This document shows positions 38,337-46,969 of a stretch of 64,000 nt of DNA, in pieces. The first letter of the stretch is position 1; the number at the start of each line of letters is the position of its first letter. The stretch comes from Streptomyces sp. I05A-00742. Its GTDB lineage: Bacteria; Actinomycetota; Actinomycetes; Streptomycetales; Streptomycetaceae. The stretch lies in assembly GCF_013055795.1 (NCBI RefSeq), contig NZ_JABETO010000002.1, positions 285,885 through 349,884 of the forward strand. Direction: 5' to 3'. Below the pieces are notes generated by a model. That model ran no database searches. It saw nothing but the letters and a program-made list of their open reading frames with translations, and was not told where the DNA came from. Position numbers and translations under genes: made by a program.

Positions 38337-39254
38337 ATGAAGCTCCTCAAGACCGCCGCAGCGGCCGCCGTCGTGGTGGCGCTGACCGCATCCGTCACCG
38401 CCTGCGGGAAGGACAGGGAGGACGACAAGAAGGACACCGCCGCGGGCGGTTCCTCGGCGCCGCCGCCCCCGACCTACAAGGTCAACAGCGCGGCCGACGT
38501 GAAGGGTTCGCCCGTCTTCGAAAAGATCAAGGGCAAGACGATCACCATCGGCACCAAGGCCGACCAGCCCTTCCTCGGCTTCGAGAACCCCAGCGACAAG
38601 AAGCGGTCCGGCTTCGACGTGGAGATCGCCCGGATGATCGCGGCCGATCTCGGCTTCGACGAGGCCCACATCAAGTTCAAGACGGTGCCCTCGGAGGCCC
38701 GGGAGATCCAGATCGCCAACGGCGGCGTCGACCTGTACGTCGGCACGTACACGATCAACGACGAGCGCAAGAAGCAGATCGACTTCGGCGGCCCGTACTA
38801 CATCGCCGGGCAGGACCTGCTGGTCAAGAAGGACAGCGACATCAAGGGCCCGGACGACATCAAGGGCAAGACGGTCTGTTCCGCCACCGGCGCCACCCCG
38901 CTCAAGCGGATCAAGGAAGCCAAGTACGGGGCCAAGGAGGTCAAGGCCCAGCAGGGTTACCAGCTCTGTGTGCAGGAGCTGATCAGCGGCACGGTGGACG
39001 CGGTCACCACCGACGACTCGATCCTCAAGGGCTACGCCGCCCAGAACAAGGGCGCGCTGAAGGTCGTCGAGAAGCCGTTCTCCAAGGAGCCGTACGGCGT
39101 CGGCCTCAAGAAGGGCGACAAGGCCCTGCGCGACGCGGTCAACAACGCCCTGGAAGCACACATGAAGAACGGCGACTGGAAGAAGGCGTACGACGCGACT
39201 CTGGGCCAGTCGGGCGCGGCCGCCCAGGAGCCGCCCGCCGTCGACCGCTACTGA
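38337..39254 (+). CDS. gluB: Glutamate-binding lipoprotein GluB
   Basis: 305 aa substrate-binding protein outside the membrane. The signal sequence ends in lipobox VTACGKDRED with the Cys at residue ~23. SBP3 domain: ITIGTKADQPFLGF, RSGFDVEIARMIAADLGF, AREIQIANGGVDLYVGTYTINDERKKQIDFGGPYYIAGQDLLV, then GKTVCSATGATPL. The Arg/Asp set fits acidic or polar amino-acid binding. A 69-bp gap separates it from gluA, within one operon. Confidence 0.96.
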   Translation: MKLLKTAAAAAVVVALTASVTACGKDREDDKKDTAAGGSSAPPPPTYKVNSAADVKGSPVFEKIKGKTITIGTKADQPFLGFENPSDKKRSGFDVEIARMIAADLGFDEAHIKFKTVPSEAREIQIANGGVDLYVGTYTINDERKKQIDFGGPYYIAGQDLLVKKDSDIKGPDDIKGKTVCSATGATPLKRIKEAKYGAKEVKAQQGYQLCVQELISGTVDAVTTDDSILKGYAAQNKGALKVVEKPFSKEPYGVGLKKGDKALRDAVNNALEAHMKNGDWKKAYDATLGQSGAAAQEPPAVDRY

Positions 39255-39341
39255 CCACCACTCCCGACCGGGGTGCCCTCGGATCCCGCACCGGGGTCCG
39301 GGGGCCCGGCGACTACCGCCACGCGATTCCGGAGAAGTGAC

Positions 39342-39992
39342 TTGAACGTTCTGTCGGACCACTTCGCGGAGTTCCGCGAAGGCTTCCTCAACACCGTCGA
39401 ACTGACGGCGCTGAGCGCACTGCTGGCCCTGGTACTGGGCATCCTGATAGCCGCCTTCCGGGTCTCTCCGGTTCCCGCGCTGCGTGTCTTCGGCACGACG
39501 TGGGTGACGCTGCTGCGCAACACCCCGCTCGTGCTGCTCTTCCTGGCCGTCACCCTGGGGCTGCCGGCCCTGGGCCTCAAGGGCTGGGACTCGTTCTGGC
39601 TCGCCGTGCTGGCCCTCGGCTGCTACACCTCGGCGTTCATCTGCGAGGCCATCCGCTCCGGGATCAACACGGTGCCGATGGGGCAGGCGGAGGCGGCCCG
39701 TTCGATCGGGATGACCTTCAACCAGACCCTGGGCCAGGTCGTCCTGCCCCAGGCCCTCCGGACCGCGATACCCCCGATCGGCAGCCTGATGATCGCCCTC
39801 GCCAAGAACACCGCCATCGCCTCGGGCTTCAATGTGATGGACCTGAGCGCCCTGCAGAAGCAGCTGAACGCCGATGAGGGCTACGACATCTACGTGATCT
39901 TCTTCTGGATCGCGCTCTGCTACCTCATCGTCACCTTCGCGATCAGCGGCCTGTTCCGGCTGCTGGAGAACCGGATGGCGGTGGCCCGATGA
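39342..39992 (+). CDS. gluC: Glutamate ABC transporter permease GluC
   Basis: 216 aa integral membrane protein. I use a TTG start at 39342 because GGAG lies seven bases before it and because it gives the usual permease N-terminus (LNVLSDHFAEFREGFLNTVEL). There are about five hydrophobic helices. The EAA motif that docks the ATPase is AEAARSIGMTFNQTLGQVVLPQALR. The stop overlaps the gluD start (ATGA at 39989-39992), showing translational coupling. Confidence 0.94.
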   Translation: MNVLSDHFAEFREGFLNTVELTALSALLALVLGILIAAFRVSPVPALRVFGTTWVTLLRNTPLVLLFLAVTLGLPALGLKGWDSFWLAVLALGCYTSAFICEAIRSGINTVPMGQAEAARSIGMTFNQTLGQVVLPQALRTAIPPIGSLMIALAKNTAIASGFNVMDLSALQKQLNADEGYDIYVIFFWIALCYLIVTFAISGLFRLLENRMAVAR

Positions 39993-40864
39993 GCACCAGC
40001 GTTCTCTTCGACGCCCCCGGCCCCAAGGCCCGGGTCCGCAACCGCCTCTACGGCGCCGTCTCGGCCCTCGCGATCGTCGGTCTTCTCGCCTTCGTCGTGT
40101 ACCGGCTGGACAAGACCGGGCAGTTCCAGCACAGCCTGTGGGACACCTACCAGTACACCGACACGCAGGAACGCATCCTCGAGGGCCTGCTGACGACGCT
40201 CAAGACGTTCGCCATCGCCGCGGTCCTCTCGCTCGCGCTCGGCACACTGCTGGCCACCGGGCGGCTCTCCGACCACCGGCCGGTGCGCTGGGCGGCCACC
40301 GTGGTCGTGGAATTCTTCCGCGCCATGCCGCTGCTCATCATGATCTTCCTGATGTCCGCGGCCGTCTTCACCACCGAGCCCATGTGGGCCCTCATCATCG
40401 GCCTGACCCTCTACAACGGGTCGGTCCAGGCGGAGATCTTCCGGTCCGGCATCAAGGCCCTCCCCAAGGGCCAGAGCGAGGCCGCCTACGCCATCGGGCT
40501 GCGCAAGACCCAGGTGATGACGGGCATCCTCGTCCCGCAGGCTGTCCGCTCGATGCTGCCCTCGATCATCAGCCAGCTGGTGGTGACGCTCAAGGACACC
40601 GCGCTCGGCTTCATCATCCTCTACGAGGAACTGCTCTTCGTGGGCAAGAAGTTCGCGTCGCAGCAGGACCCGGTGGGCGGTGTCTACCCGTTCATCCCGA
40701 TGATCATCATCTTCGGCTCGATCTACATCCTGCTCTGCCTGGCCCTGTCCGGCATCGCGAACTGGATCGAACGGCGCACGAAGCGCTCGCGCAAGGGCGC
40801 CCCTCCCGCTCCCCCCGCGGCCGTGAACCTCGGGAACGCCGCTCCGGGAGGTCCCGCCGCCTGA
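39989..40864 (+). CDS. gluD: Glutamate ABC transporter permease GluD
   Basis: 291 aa partner permease of GluC, longer at both ends. Helices include LYGAVSALAIVGLLAFVVYRL and ILEGLLTTLKTFAIAAVLSLALG. The EAA-type loop is SEAAYAIGLRKTQVMTGILVPQAVR, and the final helix is FIPMIIIFGSIYILLCLALSGIANWIE. The C-terminal ~30 residues are Ala/Pro/Gly-rich and not conserved. It begins within the gluC stop by a four-base overlap. A strong hairpin ends the operon. Confidence 0.95.
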   Translation: MSTSVLFDAPGPKARVRNRLYGAVSALAIVGLLAFVVYRLDKTGQFQHSLWDTYQYTDTQERILEGLLTTLKTFAIAAVLSLALGTLLATGRLSDHRPVRWAATVVVEFFRAMPLLIMIFLMSAAVFTTEPMWALIIGLTLYNGSVQAEIFRSGIKALPKGQSEAAYAIGLRKTQVMTGILVPQAVRSMLPSIISQLVVTLKDTALGFIILYEELLFVGKKFASQQDPVGGVYPFIPMIIIFGSIYILLCLALSGIANWIERRTKRSRKGAPPAPPAAVNLGNAAPGGPAA

Positions 40865-40889
40865 CCGGGTGGTGCCCCGGTGACTCACG

Positions 40890-40922
40890 ACGCCCCCGGT
40901 CCGCCCGCGGACCGGGGGGCGT
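40890..40922 (+). terminator. gluABCD terminator
   Basis: ACGCCCCCGGTCCGC - CC - GCGGACCGGGGGGCGT, a 15-bp stem with one bulged base, 26 bp after the gluD stop. Confidence 0.85.
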
Positions 40923-41029
40923 ACGCCACCGGCGCGCCGCCGGGGGATCGCTGATCACTTGACGCAAGCACCGGCAATGGGTTGCATACGTTCTGTGATC
41001 GCGCTCCGTCTCCTCACCCTCCCCGCGCC

Positions 41030-42823
41030 GTGGACCCGGTGACCGTCGTCGGGGCCGGCCCCGTCGGCCTCGCGCTCGCCCTGGCCCTCTCCCGCCACGA
41101 GGTGCCCGTCGTCGTCCTCGACGAGAGACCGGCCGACGACGCGGACCACGACGAGCGGCGGCTCGCCCGGACCGCCGTGCTGCGGCCGGACACCGCCGCG
41201 ATGCTGGAGCGGCTCGGCTGCACCACCGCGGAGGGCGCCCGCTGGACCGGCTGGCGCACCCTGCGGCGGCGGTCGACGGTGGCCCGGGTGGCCTTCGCCG
41301 GGCCCGACCCCGGCAAGGAGGACGAACTCCTCCCCGAGGAGCGCGCCTTCCGCTCCGACGAACGGGACGACGCCGAGGACGCGCCGCCCGCCGAACCGCA
41401 CGAGGGCCCCGGCGAGCTCCCGCCCCTGCATCTGCCGCTGCACGCGCTGACCCGGGAGCTGCGCGCGGCCCTGGCCGGGCACGAGGGCGTACGCATCGTC
41501 CCCGGCAGCCGGGTGACGATGCTCCGGCAGGACGCCGACGGGGTCACCGTGCATACCCAGGGGGACCACGGGTCCACCTGGCGGGCCCGTTACCTGGTCG
41601 GCTGTGACGGCGCCCGTTCGACCGTGCGCAAGCTGCTCGGCGCACGGTTCCCCGGACGTACGGCCGTCGAGCGGTACGCCGTCGCCGCACTGCGCACCGA
41701 GCTGCCGTGGCCGGGCGAGGCCGTGCTCCAGCGATCCCCGCTGCGCGGCGTCGAGGTGACGACCCGTCCGCTGCCGGACGGGGTCTGGCGGCTCGACTGG
41801 CTGCTGCCGCCGGAGGGCGGACTGGTCACCCCCGAGGCCCTGTTGGGCCACATCCACGACACGCTGGGAGCGTGGTGCGGGGAGGTGCCGCCGTACGAAC
41901 TGCTGGACACCGGCGTGTACGCCGTGCACCACCGTCTCGCGCGCAACTGGCGCAGCGGGCGCGCCTTCCTCGCCGGGGACGCCGCCCACCTGCTGGGCGC
42001 CTTCGGGACCCAGGGCATCGACGAGGGCCTGCGGGACGCCGCCAACCTGGCCTGGAAGCTCGCCCTGGCCTGGCACCACGGCGCCTCCGAGGCGCTGCTC
42101 GACAGCTACCAGGAGGAGCGCAGGGAGGCGGTCGGCTGTCTGCTGCGGGCCGCCGACAAGGCGCTGCCGGGGATCCGGGGCGGAAGCGGCTGGCGCACGG
42201 TCCGGCGCACGGTCGTCCCGGGCGCGGTGCGCGGCCATGACACGCTGTTGACGGAGGGTCATCTGGGGCGCGGGGCACTGGCCGGGCCCGTCCTGTACGG
42301 CCGCACCCCCCTGGCGCCTGCGGCGGCGCCCGTGAGCTCCGTGCCGGTGGGCACCCCGGTCGGCGCCATGGTGGCGGACGTGCCGGTGACCGCGCCGGAC
42401 GGGTCGGCCGTCCGGCTGCACGACCGGTTCGACGGCGATCTGCTGGTGGTGCTGGTCGCCCCCGGCACCGGGGTCTGGGAGCGCCGGCACTGGCTGGGGG
42501 CGGGGCTGATGCCCCGGCTCGCCGCCGCCGTCGGCGGACTGCCCATGCGGGCCGAACTGCTGGTCGCCGAGGGCTATCCCGGGGCGGCGGCGCACACCGT
42601 CCTCGTGGTGCGGCCGGACGGCTTCCTGGTGGCCGCCCTCTCGGGTGTCCGGGCCGCCGAGCTGTACGCCTGCGCGGACGCGACCCGCGGCGGCACCCCG
42701 GAGCCGGGGAGGGCGACGGGAACGGATCTCGTCAAGGAGGCGCCCGACGACGGCGCCGGGAGCGAAGCGGTCCCCGCGAAGGAGTCCGACGATGCCTCCC
42801 GTGAGGCTTCGGCCAAGCGTTGA
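41030..42823 (+). CDS. FAD-dependent aromatic hydroxylase-like monooxygenase
   Basis: 597 aa if started at GTG 41030, which leads directly into the dinucleotide-binding fold; a TTG at 40982 is an alternative. No ribosome site is clear at either. Group A flavoprotein features: VTVVGAGPVGLALALALSRHEVPVVVLDERP (FAD Rossmann, residues ~3-33), the mid-domain YLVGCDGARSTVRKLLG (DG motif), and FLAGDAAHLLGAFGTQGIDEGLRDAANLAWKL (GD motif). After residue ~430 there is the thioredoxin-like C-terminal domain typical of PheA/TfdB-type hydroxylases (VRLHDRFDGDLLVVLVAPG). A poorly conserved charged tail of ~40 residues ends the protein. It is separated from the glutamate operon by a terminator. The substrate is unknown. 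Confidence 0.88.
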   Translation: MDPVTVVGAGPVGLALALALSRHEVPVVVLDERPADDADHDERRLARTAVLRPDTAAMLERLGCTTAEGARWTGWRTLRRRSTVARVAFAGPDPGKEDELLPEERAFRSDERDDAEDAPPAEPHEGPGELPPLHLPLHALTRELRAALAGHEGVRIVPGSRVTMLRQDADGVTVHTQGDHGSTWRARYLVGCDGARSTVRKLLGARFPGRTAVERYAVAALRTELPWPGEAVLQRSPLRGVEVTTRPLPDGVWRLDWLLPPEGGLVTPEALLGHIHDTLGAWCGEVPPYELLDTGVYAVHHRLARNWRSGRAFLAGDAAHLLGAFGTQGIDEGLRDAANLAWKLALAWHHGASEALLDSYQEERREAVGCLLRAADKALPGIRGGSGWRTVRRTVVPGAVRGHDTLLTEGHLGRGALAGPVLYGRTPLAPAAAPVSSVPVGTPVGAMVADVPVTAPDGSAVRLHDRFDGDLLVVLVAPGTGVWERRHWLGAGLMPRLAAAVGGLPMRAELLVAEGYPGAAAHTVLVVRPDGFLVAALSGVRAAELYACADATRGGTPEPGRATGTDLVKEAPDDGAGSEAVPAKESDDASREASAKR

Positions 42824-42848
42824 CCGGGCCGTGCCGTCATGGTTGACT
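42820..42848 (+). promoter_or_regulatory. Candidate promoter of the cysteine leader/CDO operon
   Basis: -35 TTGACC (42820-42825) overlaps the stop codon of the monooxygenase gene. 17-bp spacer, then -10 TTGACT (42843-42848). The predicted start falls at about 42855-42856, that is, on the GTG of the leader ORF, giving a leaderless transcript. Confidence 0.45.
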
Positions 42849-42855
42849 CCGGAGC

Positions 42856-42942
42856 GTGACTGACAGCGGCGTGCGCTTCTGGCGGAGGGTCCATGTGGAC
42901 CTGCTCCGCTACGCGGGCTGTGTCTGTCGTCCGTCCTGCTGA
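42856..42942 (+). CDS. Cys-rich leader peptide upstream of cysteine dioxygenase (putative attenuator)
   Basis: 28-codon open frame, GTG start at 42856, TGA at 42940-42942. The peptide ends in VHVDLLRYAGCVCRPSC, with three Cys among the last seven residues. This matches the actinobacterial leader-peptide pattern (HVDLxRxAGCxC) found upstream of sulfur-assimilation genes, where ribosomes slow at Cys codons when cysteine is scarce. It precedes the cysteine dioxygenase-rhodanese pair by 72 bp. The frame is too short for standard gene callers. The match is strong in pattern, but translation is not proven. Confidence 0.75.
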   Translation: MTDSGVRFWRRVHVDLLRYAGCVCRPSC

Positions 42943-43014
42943 TCCGCCGCCTCCGCGCGCCGCTCGCCTTCCGTGCCGGTGCGCTCCTTCCGCGATCTTC
43001 CAGGACGGTTCCCC

Positions 43015-43551
43015 TTGTCTCTTCCTGTCCACACGGGCGCGCCCGCGCCGCGGTCCGGCGGCCCCTCCGCCGCCGAACTCCTCGCCTACGCCCAGGAGAC
43101 GGCCGCCGACACGGCCCTCGTCTCCTCGCTCCCGCTCGATCCCGAGGGCCGCACCTGGATCCGGCTGGAGGGGCCTGGCGGCAGTCAGGCGTGGCTGATC
43201 GGCTGGCCGCCGGGCGCCGGCACCGGCTGGCACGACCACGGCGGCTCGCACGGGGCCTTCGTCACCGCCGCGGGCAGCCTGACCGAGCAGTCGCTCGCGG
43301 CCCGGCTGCCCACCGAGGGCTGGACGGTGCTGGAACTGGCCGACGGCATCGACCGTGAACGCACGCTCGCCGAGCGGGAGGGCCGGGCGTTCGGACCGCA
43401 CCACGTACACCAGGTGTTCAACCCGGCGGAGGGGCGGCACGCGGTGTCCGTGCACGCCTACTACCCGCCGTTGCCGATGATGCGACGGTACGGCAGGAGC
43501 GGGCGGGTGCTGCGGCTGGAGCAGGTCGAGTGGCCGGAGGAGTGGGCATGA
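43015..43551 (+). CDS. Cysteine dioxygenase
   Basis: 178 aa from a TTG at 43015, with AGGACGG six bases upstream; a GTG at 42973 is in frame and gives 192 aa. It oxidises cysteine to cysteine sulfinate with iron and oxygen. The cupin iron ligands are in GWHDHGGSHGAF (two His) and HHVHQVFN (third His). The three-His arrangement, rather than three-His/Glu, defines the CDO family. Its stop overlaps the ATG of the rhodanese gene (ATGA at 43548-43551). The leader ORF lies upstream. The context therefore points to sulfur disposal or use, controlled by cysteine supply. Confidence 0.88.
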   Translation: MSLPVHTGAPAPRSGGPSAAELLAYAQETAADTALVSSLPLDPEGRTWIRLEGPGGSQAWLIGWPPGAGTGWHDHGGSHGAFVTAAGSLTEQSLAARLPTEGWTVLELADGIDRERTLAEREGRAFGPHHVHQVFNPAEGRHAVSVHAYYPPLPMMRRYGRSGRVLRLEQVEWPEEWA

Positions 43552-43949
43552 GGGTCGAGGAACTGCTCGCCGCCGCCCGGGCGGGACTGGACCGGCTGAC
43601 CCCGGCCGAGGCCGCCGAGGCGCAGGCGGGCGGCGGGCTGCTGGTCGACATCCGCTACGCCGCCCTGCGGGAGCGGGACGGGACGGTTCCCGGGGCGCTG
43701 GTCGTGGAGCGCAACGAGCTGGAGTGGCGGCTGGATCCCGCCTGCGAGCACCGCGCTCCGGAGGCCACCGGCCACGGTCTGCGGGTGGTGGTGTTCTGCG
43801 ACGAGGGGTACGCGTCGTCGCTGGCCGCCGTCTCGCTGCGGCAGTTGGGGCTGCACCGGGCCACCGATCTGGCGGGCGGCTTCCAGGCATGGCGGGCGGC
43901 GGGGCTGCCGGTGGTACGTCAGGAGTTGCTGCTCCCGGACGACGCCTGA
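43548..43949 (+). CDS. Rhodanese-domain sulfurtransferase
   Basis: 133 aa, ATG at 43548, overlapping the dioxygenase stop by four bases. The single rhodanese domain has the active-site loop VVVFCDEGYASSLAA, with Cys ~83 as persulfide carrier, plus LLVDIRYAALRERDG at the start and LAGGFQAWRAAGLPVV near the end. The loop CDEGYASS fits a six-residue rhodanese loop. It is encoded with cysteine dioxygenase, suggesting transfer of the sulfane sulfur derived from cysteine oxidation. The exact acceptor is unknown. Confidence 0.9.
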   Translation: MRVEELLAAARAGLDRLTPAEAAEAQAGGGLLVDIRYAALRERDGTVPGALVVERNELEWRLDPACEHRAPEATGHGLRVVVFCDEGYASSLAAVSLRQLGLHRATDLAGGFQAWRAAGLPVVRQELLLPDDA

Positions 43950-44118
43950 CGCGGCCGGGGGCGGGCGCGGAGGCGTGGGGGCCACCCGGTGGTGGCTGCT
44001 GCGGCCTCCTCGCACCTGAGGACGCCGCACGCGGCGCGGCGACCGGCGAACCGGGGGCTGCCTCCTCAAGTCCCGTCAGCTTCAGTCGAGTTCCGTCGGC
44101 CTCCCTCCGGGCCGCGCC

Positions 44119-44766
44119 TCAGTCCTCCGGCAGGTACCCCTCGAACAGCTCCGAGTCCTCGCCCTCTTCCGCGCCTTCCTCCTCCAGGGCCCGCCGCACG
44201 ACCCGGAGGGCGAGGCCCTCGGAGTACCCCTTGCGGGCGAGCATGCCGACGAGCCGGCGCAGCCGCTTCTCCCGGTCCATGCCCCGGGTGACGCGCAGTT
44301 TGCGCTCGACCAGGGCGCGGGCCGTGTCCTCCTCCTGGTCGGCGTCGAGCCGGCCGACGGCCTCCTCGATCACCGACGAGGCCACTCCCTTGGTGCGCAG
44401 CTCGCGCGCCAGGGCCCGGCGGGCCAGCCCGCGGCCGTGGTGCCGGGACTCCACCCACGCCCCGGCGAACGCGGCGTCGTCGATGAGCCCCACCTCCTCG
44501 AAGCGGGACAGCACCTCCTCGGCCACCTCGTCGGGGATGCCCCGCTTGGCGAGTGCCTCCGCGAGCTGGCCGCGGGTGCGCGGGGATCCGGTGAGCAGGC
44601 GCAGACAGATCGCCCGCGCCTGCTCCTCCGGCGGCAGTGGCGCCCCGCCTCCGGCCCTCGACGAGGGTGGAGCGCCACTGCCCGTACGGTCGCCGCGGTC
44701 GCCGCCGTCGGCACGGCCGGCACGGTGCTCAACGGGCTGTTCGGGCCAGTCGCTTCGCCGTGTCAT
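44119..44766 (-). CDS. recX: Regulatory protein RecX
   Basis: 215 aa. RecX binds the RecA filament and restrains its strand-exchange and co-protease activity. Three-helix repeats are visible: AICLRLLTGSPRTRGQLAEALAKRGIPDEVAEEVLSRFEEVGLIDD, then ESRHHGRGLARRALARELRTKGV, then DREKRLRRLVGMLARKGYSEGLAL. The N-terminal ~40 residues and the acidic tail EEEGAEEGEDSELFEGYLPED are less conserved. The gene begins 6 bp after the recA stop and is translationally coupled, with the usual recA-recX order. Confidence 0.94.
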   Translation of the reverse strand: MTRRSDWPEQPVEHRAGRADGGDRGDRTGSGAPPSSRAGGGAPLPPEEQARAICLRLLTGSPRTRGQLAEALAKRGIPDEVAEEVLSRFEEVGLIDDAAFAGAWVESRHHGRGLARRALARELRTKGVASSVIEEAVGRLDADQEEDTARALVERKLRVTRGMDREKRLRRLVGMLARKGYSEGLALRVVRRALEEEGAEEGEDSELFEGYLPED

Positions 44767-44772
44767 GGGCGG

Positions 44773-45897
44773 CTAGCCCTTGGCCGTGGCCTTGGCCGCC
44801 TTCCCCGTGGCCTTGGCCGCCGGAGCCGGCACGGTCTTGGCGGGCCCGTCGGCCGCGGCAACCGCCGCGTCCCCGCCGGGCTCGGCGCCCGGGGCCTCGG
44901 GCTTCACGCCCACGCCCAGCTTCTCCTTGATCTTCTTCTCGATCTCGTTGGCGAGGTCGGGGTTGTCCTTGAGGAAGTTGCGGGCGTTCTCCTTGCCCTG
45001 GCCGAGCTGGTCGCCCTCGTACGTGTACCAGGCGCCGGCCTTGCGCACGAAGCCGTGCTCCACGCCCATGTCGATCAGGCCGCCCTCGCGGCTGATGCCC
45101 TGGCCGTAGAGGATGTCGAACTCGGCCTGCTTGAAGGGCGGCGCGACCTTGTTCTTGACGACCTTGCAGCGGGTGCGGTTGCCGACCGCCTCCGTGCCGT
45201 CCTTCAGCGTCTCGATGCGGCGGATGTCGATACGCACCGAGGCGTAGAACTTGAGCGCCCGGCCACCGGTCGTGGTCTCCGGGGAGCCGAACATCACGCC
45301 GATCTTCTCGCGGAGCTGGTTGATGAAGATCGCGGTGGTCTTGGACTGGTTCAGCGCGCTGGTGATCTTCCGGAGCGCCTGGCTCATCAGCCGGGCCTGG
45401 AGGCCCACGTGCGAGTCGCCCATCTCGCCCTCGATCTCCGCACGCGGCACCAGGGCCGCCACGGAGTCGATGACGATCAGGTCGAGCGCGCCGGAGCGCA
45501 CCAGCATGTCGACGATCTCCAGGGCCTGCTCGCCGTTGTCCGGCTGGGACAGGATCAGGTTGTCGATGTCGACGCCGAGCTTCTTGGCGTACTCCGGGTC
45601 GAGCGCGTGCTCCGCGTCGACGAAGGCCACCGTGCCGCCGGCCCGCTGCGCGTTGGCCACCGCGTGCAGGGTGAGGGTCGTCTTGCCGGAGGACTCCGGA
45701 CCGTAGACCTCCACCACGCGGCCGCGCGGCAGCCCGCCGACGCCGAGCGCGACGTCGAGAGCGGTCGACCCGGTGGGAATGACCTCGATGGGCTCGTTGG
45801 GACGCTCACCGAGGCGCATCACGGCGCCCTTGCCGAATTGCCGTTCGATTTGCGCGAGAGCGGCGTCGAGCGCCTTCTCGCGGTCCGTGCCTGCCAT
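44773..45897 (-). CDS. recA: Recombinase RecA
   Basis: 374 aa, ATG at 45897. It forms filaments on ssDNA, drives strand exchange, and triggers LexA autocleavage. Walker [18 protein letters not shown] (~residue 65), Walker [21 protein letters not shown], loop L2 [29 protein letters not shown]. The C-terminal tail after residue ~330 is an Ala/Lys-rich extension ([15 protein letters not shown]) typical of Streptomyces RecA. An SOS-type box and a TTGACA hexamer lie about 130-155 bp upstream. recX follows. Confidence 0.98.
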   Translation of the reverse strand: MAGTDREKALDAALAQIERQFGKGAVMRLGERPNEPIEVIPTGSTALDVALGVGGLPRGRVVEVYGPESSGKTTLTLHAVANAQRAGGTVAFVDAEHALDPEYAKKLGVDIDNLILSQPDNGEQALEIVDMLVRSGALDLIVIDSVAALVPRAEIEGEMGDSHVGLQARLMSQALRKITSALNQSKTTAIFINQLREKIGVMFGSPETTTGGRALKFYASVRIDIRRIETLKDGTEAVGNRTRCKVVKNKVAPPFKQAEFDILYGQGISREGGLIDMGVEHGFVRKAGAWYTYEGDQLGQGKENARNFLKDNPDLANEIEKKIKEKLGVGVKPEAPGAEPGGDAAVAAADGPAKTVPAPAAKATGKAAKATAKG

Positions 45898-46025
45898 GGG
45901 TTCCACCCGGTTCGTTTGAGTCGATCGCTTCACGTCCACGACGCTAGCGCCTGCCACTGACAACGGGCCCGGGCGCCGCGCTGACCTGGGGAAACACCAT
46001 TTCCCGGCAGGCCCGGACCACCCAT

Positions 46026-46053
46026 GAGAATGGATGCTCGATTTTTGTGTCAA
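46026..46053 (-). promoter_or_regulatory. recA promoter with SOS-type box
   Basis: On the gene strand, TTGACA (-35, 46053-46048) is followed by GAGCATCCATTCTC (46039-46026). That box differs by one base from the GAACATCCATTCTC element I recall from Streptomyces recA promoters, and overlaps the -10 area. It is not the CGAAC-N4-GTTYG form seen at lexA. Confidence 0.6.
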
Positions 46054-46208
46054 GCGCGCCACGCGCCGTCCGGCACCCGCTGCGGACACAGGGCGCCAGT
46101 GTGTCAGGGACGGCCGCGCCACCACCGCAAGGGCCCCGTCGCCTTCCGCCACCGTCGGTCCCATGAAAACGGCTGGGCCCCGGCGAGCCCGACGGGCATC
46201 ATGACGAG

Positions 46209-46733
46209 ATGCCCGAGCTGATCGATCCGACCGTCCGCCTGCGGGCGTCGTTCCTGGCGGTGGTGAGCGAATTCCACGCGGACCGCGACTGTCCGACTCC
46301 GTGGTTCGTCAACGACGTCGATCCGGCGGCCCTGACCGACGCCGCGGCCTTCGCCTCCTACGTGACGCGCGTGCTGAGCGAACGGGACGAAGCGACCAGG
46401 AAAGCGGATTGGTTCGTACCGATGACGACACTGTGGTGGACCGAGGGCGACCGGATGCTGGGCAGGCCGGCCATCCGTCACCGGCTGACTCCGGCCCTGG
46501 AGCAAACCGGCGGCCACATCGGCTACGACGTCCGGCCCGGCGCGCGCCGCGCGGGACACGCGACCGCGATGCTCGCCGCGGCCCTGCCGGTCGCCCGGTC
46601 GCTCGGCATCACGCAGGCGCTCTTGATCTGTGACGAGACGAACATCGCGTCCCGGCGCGTGATCGAGGCCAACGGGGGCCGGTTCATCGACGCGGTGGGC
46701 GCGAAGCGCCGCTACTGGGTGCCGACGTCCTGA
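46209..46733 (+). CDS. GNAT-family N-acetyltransferase
   Basis: 174 aa, ATG 46209. The acetyl-CoA site is in [22 protein letters not shown], with the RxxGxA/G pyrophosphate loop (RRAGHA). The conserved N-x-x-S-x-x-V-I-E-x-N-G-G ([13 protein letters not shown]) lies towards the end. The N-terminal third, [15 protein letters not shown], is typical of the aminoglycoside/amino-acid type. It is divergent from recA and convergent with the DUF3046 gene. The acceptor substrate is unknown. Confidence 0.9.
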   Translation: MPELIDPTVRLRASFLAVVSEFHADRDCPTPWFVNDVDPAALTDAAAFASYVTRVLSERDEATRKADWFVPMTTLWWTEGDRMLGRPAIRHRLTPALEQTGGHIGYDVRPGARRAGHATAMLAAALPVARSLGITQALLICDETNIASRRVIEANGGRFIDAVGAKRRYWVPTS

Positions 46734-46757
46734 GGACGCGCCCCGGCCGGTGCCGGG

Positions 46758-46952
46758 TCAGCGTCGGTCGGCGGGGACCTCCATCGCCCGGCACACCCCG
46801 CGCCACACGTCCTTGGCGTTCCAGCCCGCGTCGAGCGCCTGGTGCACCGTCCTGCCGCCCAGTTCGGACATCACGTGATCGCGTGCGAAGGAGTCGGCGT
46901 AAGCCGCTCCGAAGTGGTCCGCCATTCGCTGCCAGAAGTCTGTCAACCGCAT
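46758..46952 (-). CDS. DUF3046 protein
   Basis: 64 aa, ATG at 46952. Its sequence, starting MRLTDFWQRMADHFG, with VMSELGGRTVHQALDAGW and WRGVCRAMEVP, is the DUF3046 family, a short helical actinobacterial protein of unknown role that is almost always encoded near recA. It lies 17 bp after the stop of the small membrane gene, so the two are likely co-transcribed. Confidence 0.88.
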   Translation of the reverse strand: MRLTDFWQRMADHFGAAYADSFARDHVMSELGGRTVHQALDAGWNAKDVWRGVCRAMEVPADRR

Positions 46953-46969
46953 GTACGCAGGGTAAGGCG

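Noticed and set aside
43981..43996. GCCACC-CGGT-GGTGGC hairpin after the rhodanese gene
   Set aside because: Six-base stem only, with G-rich surroundings; too weak to call a terminator.
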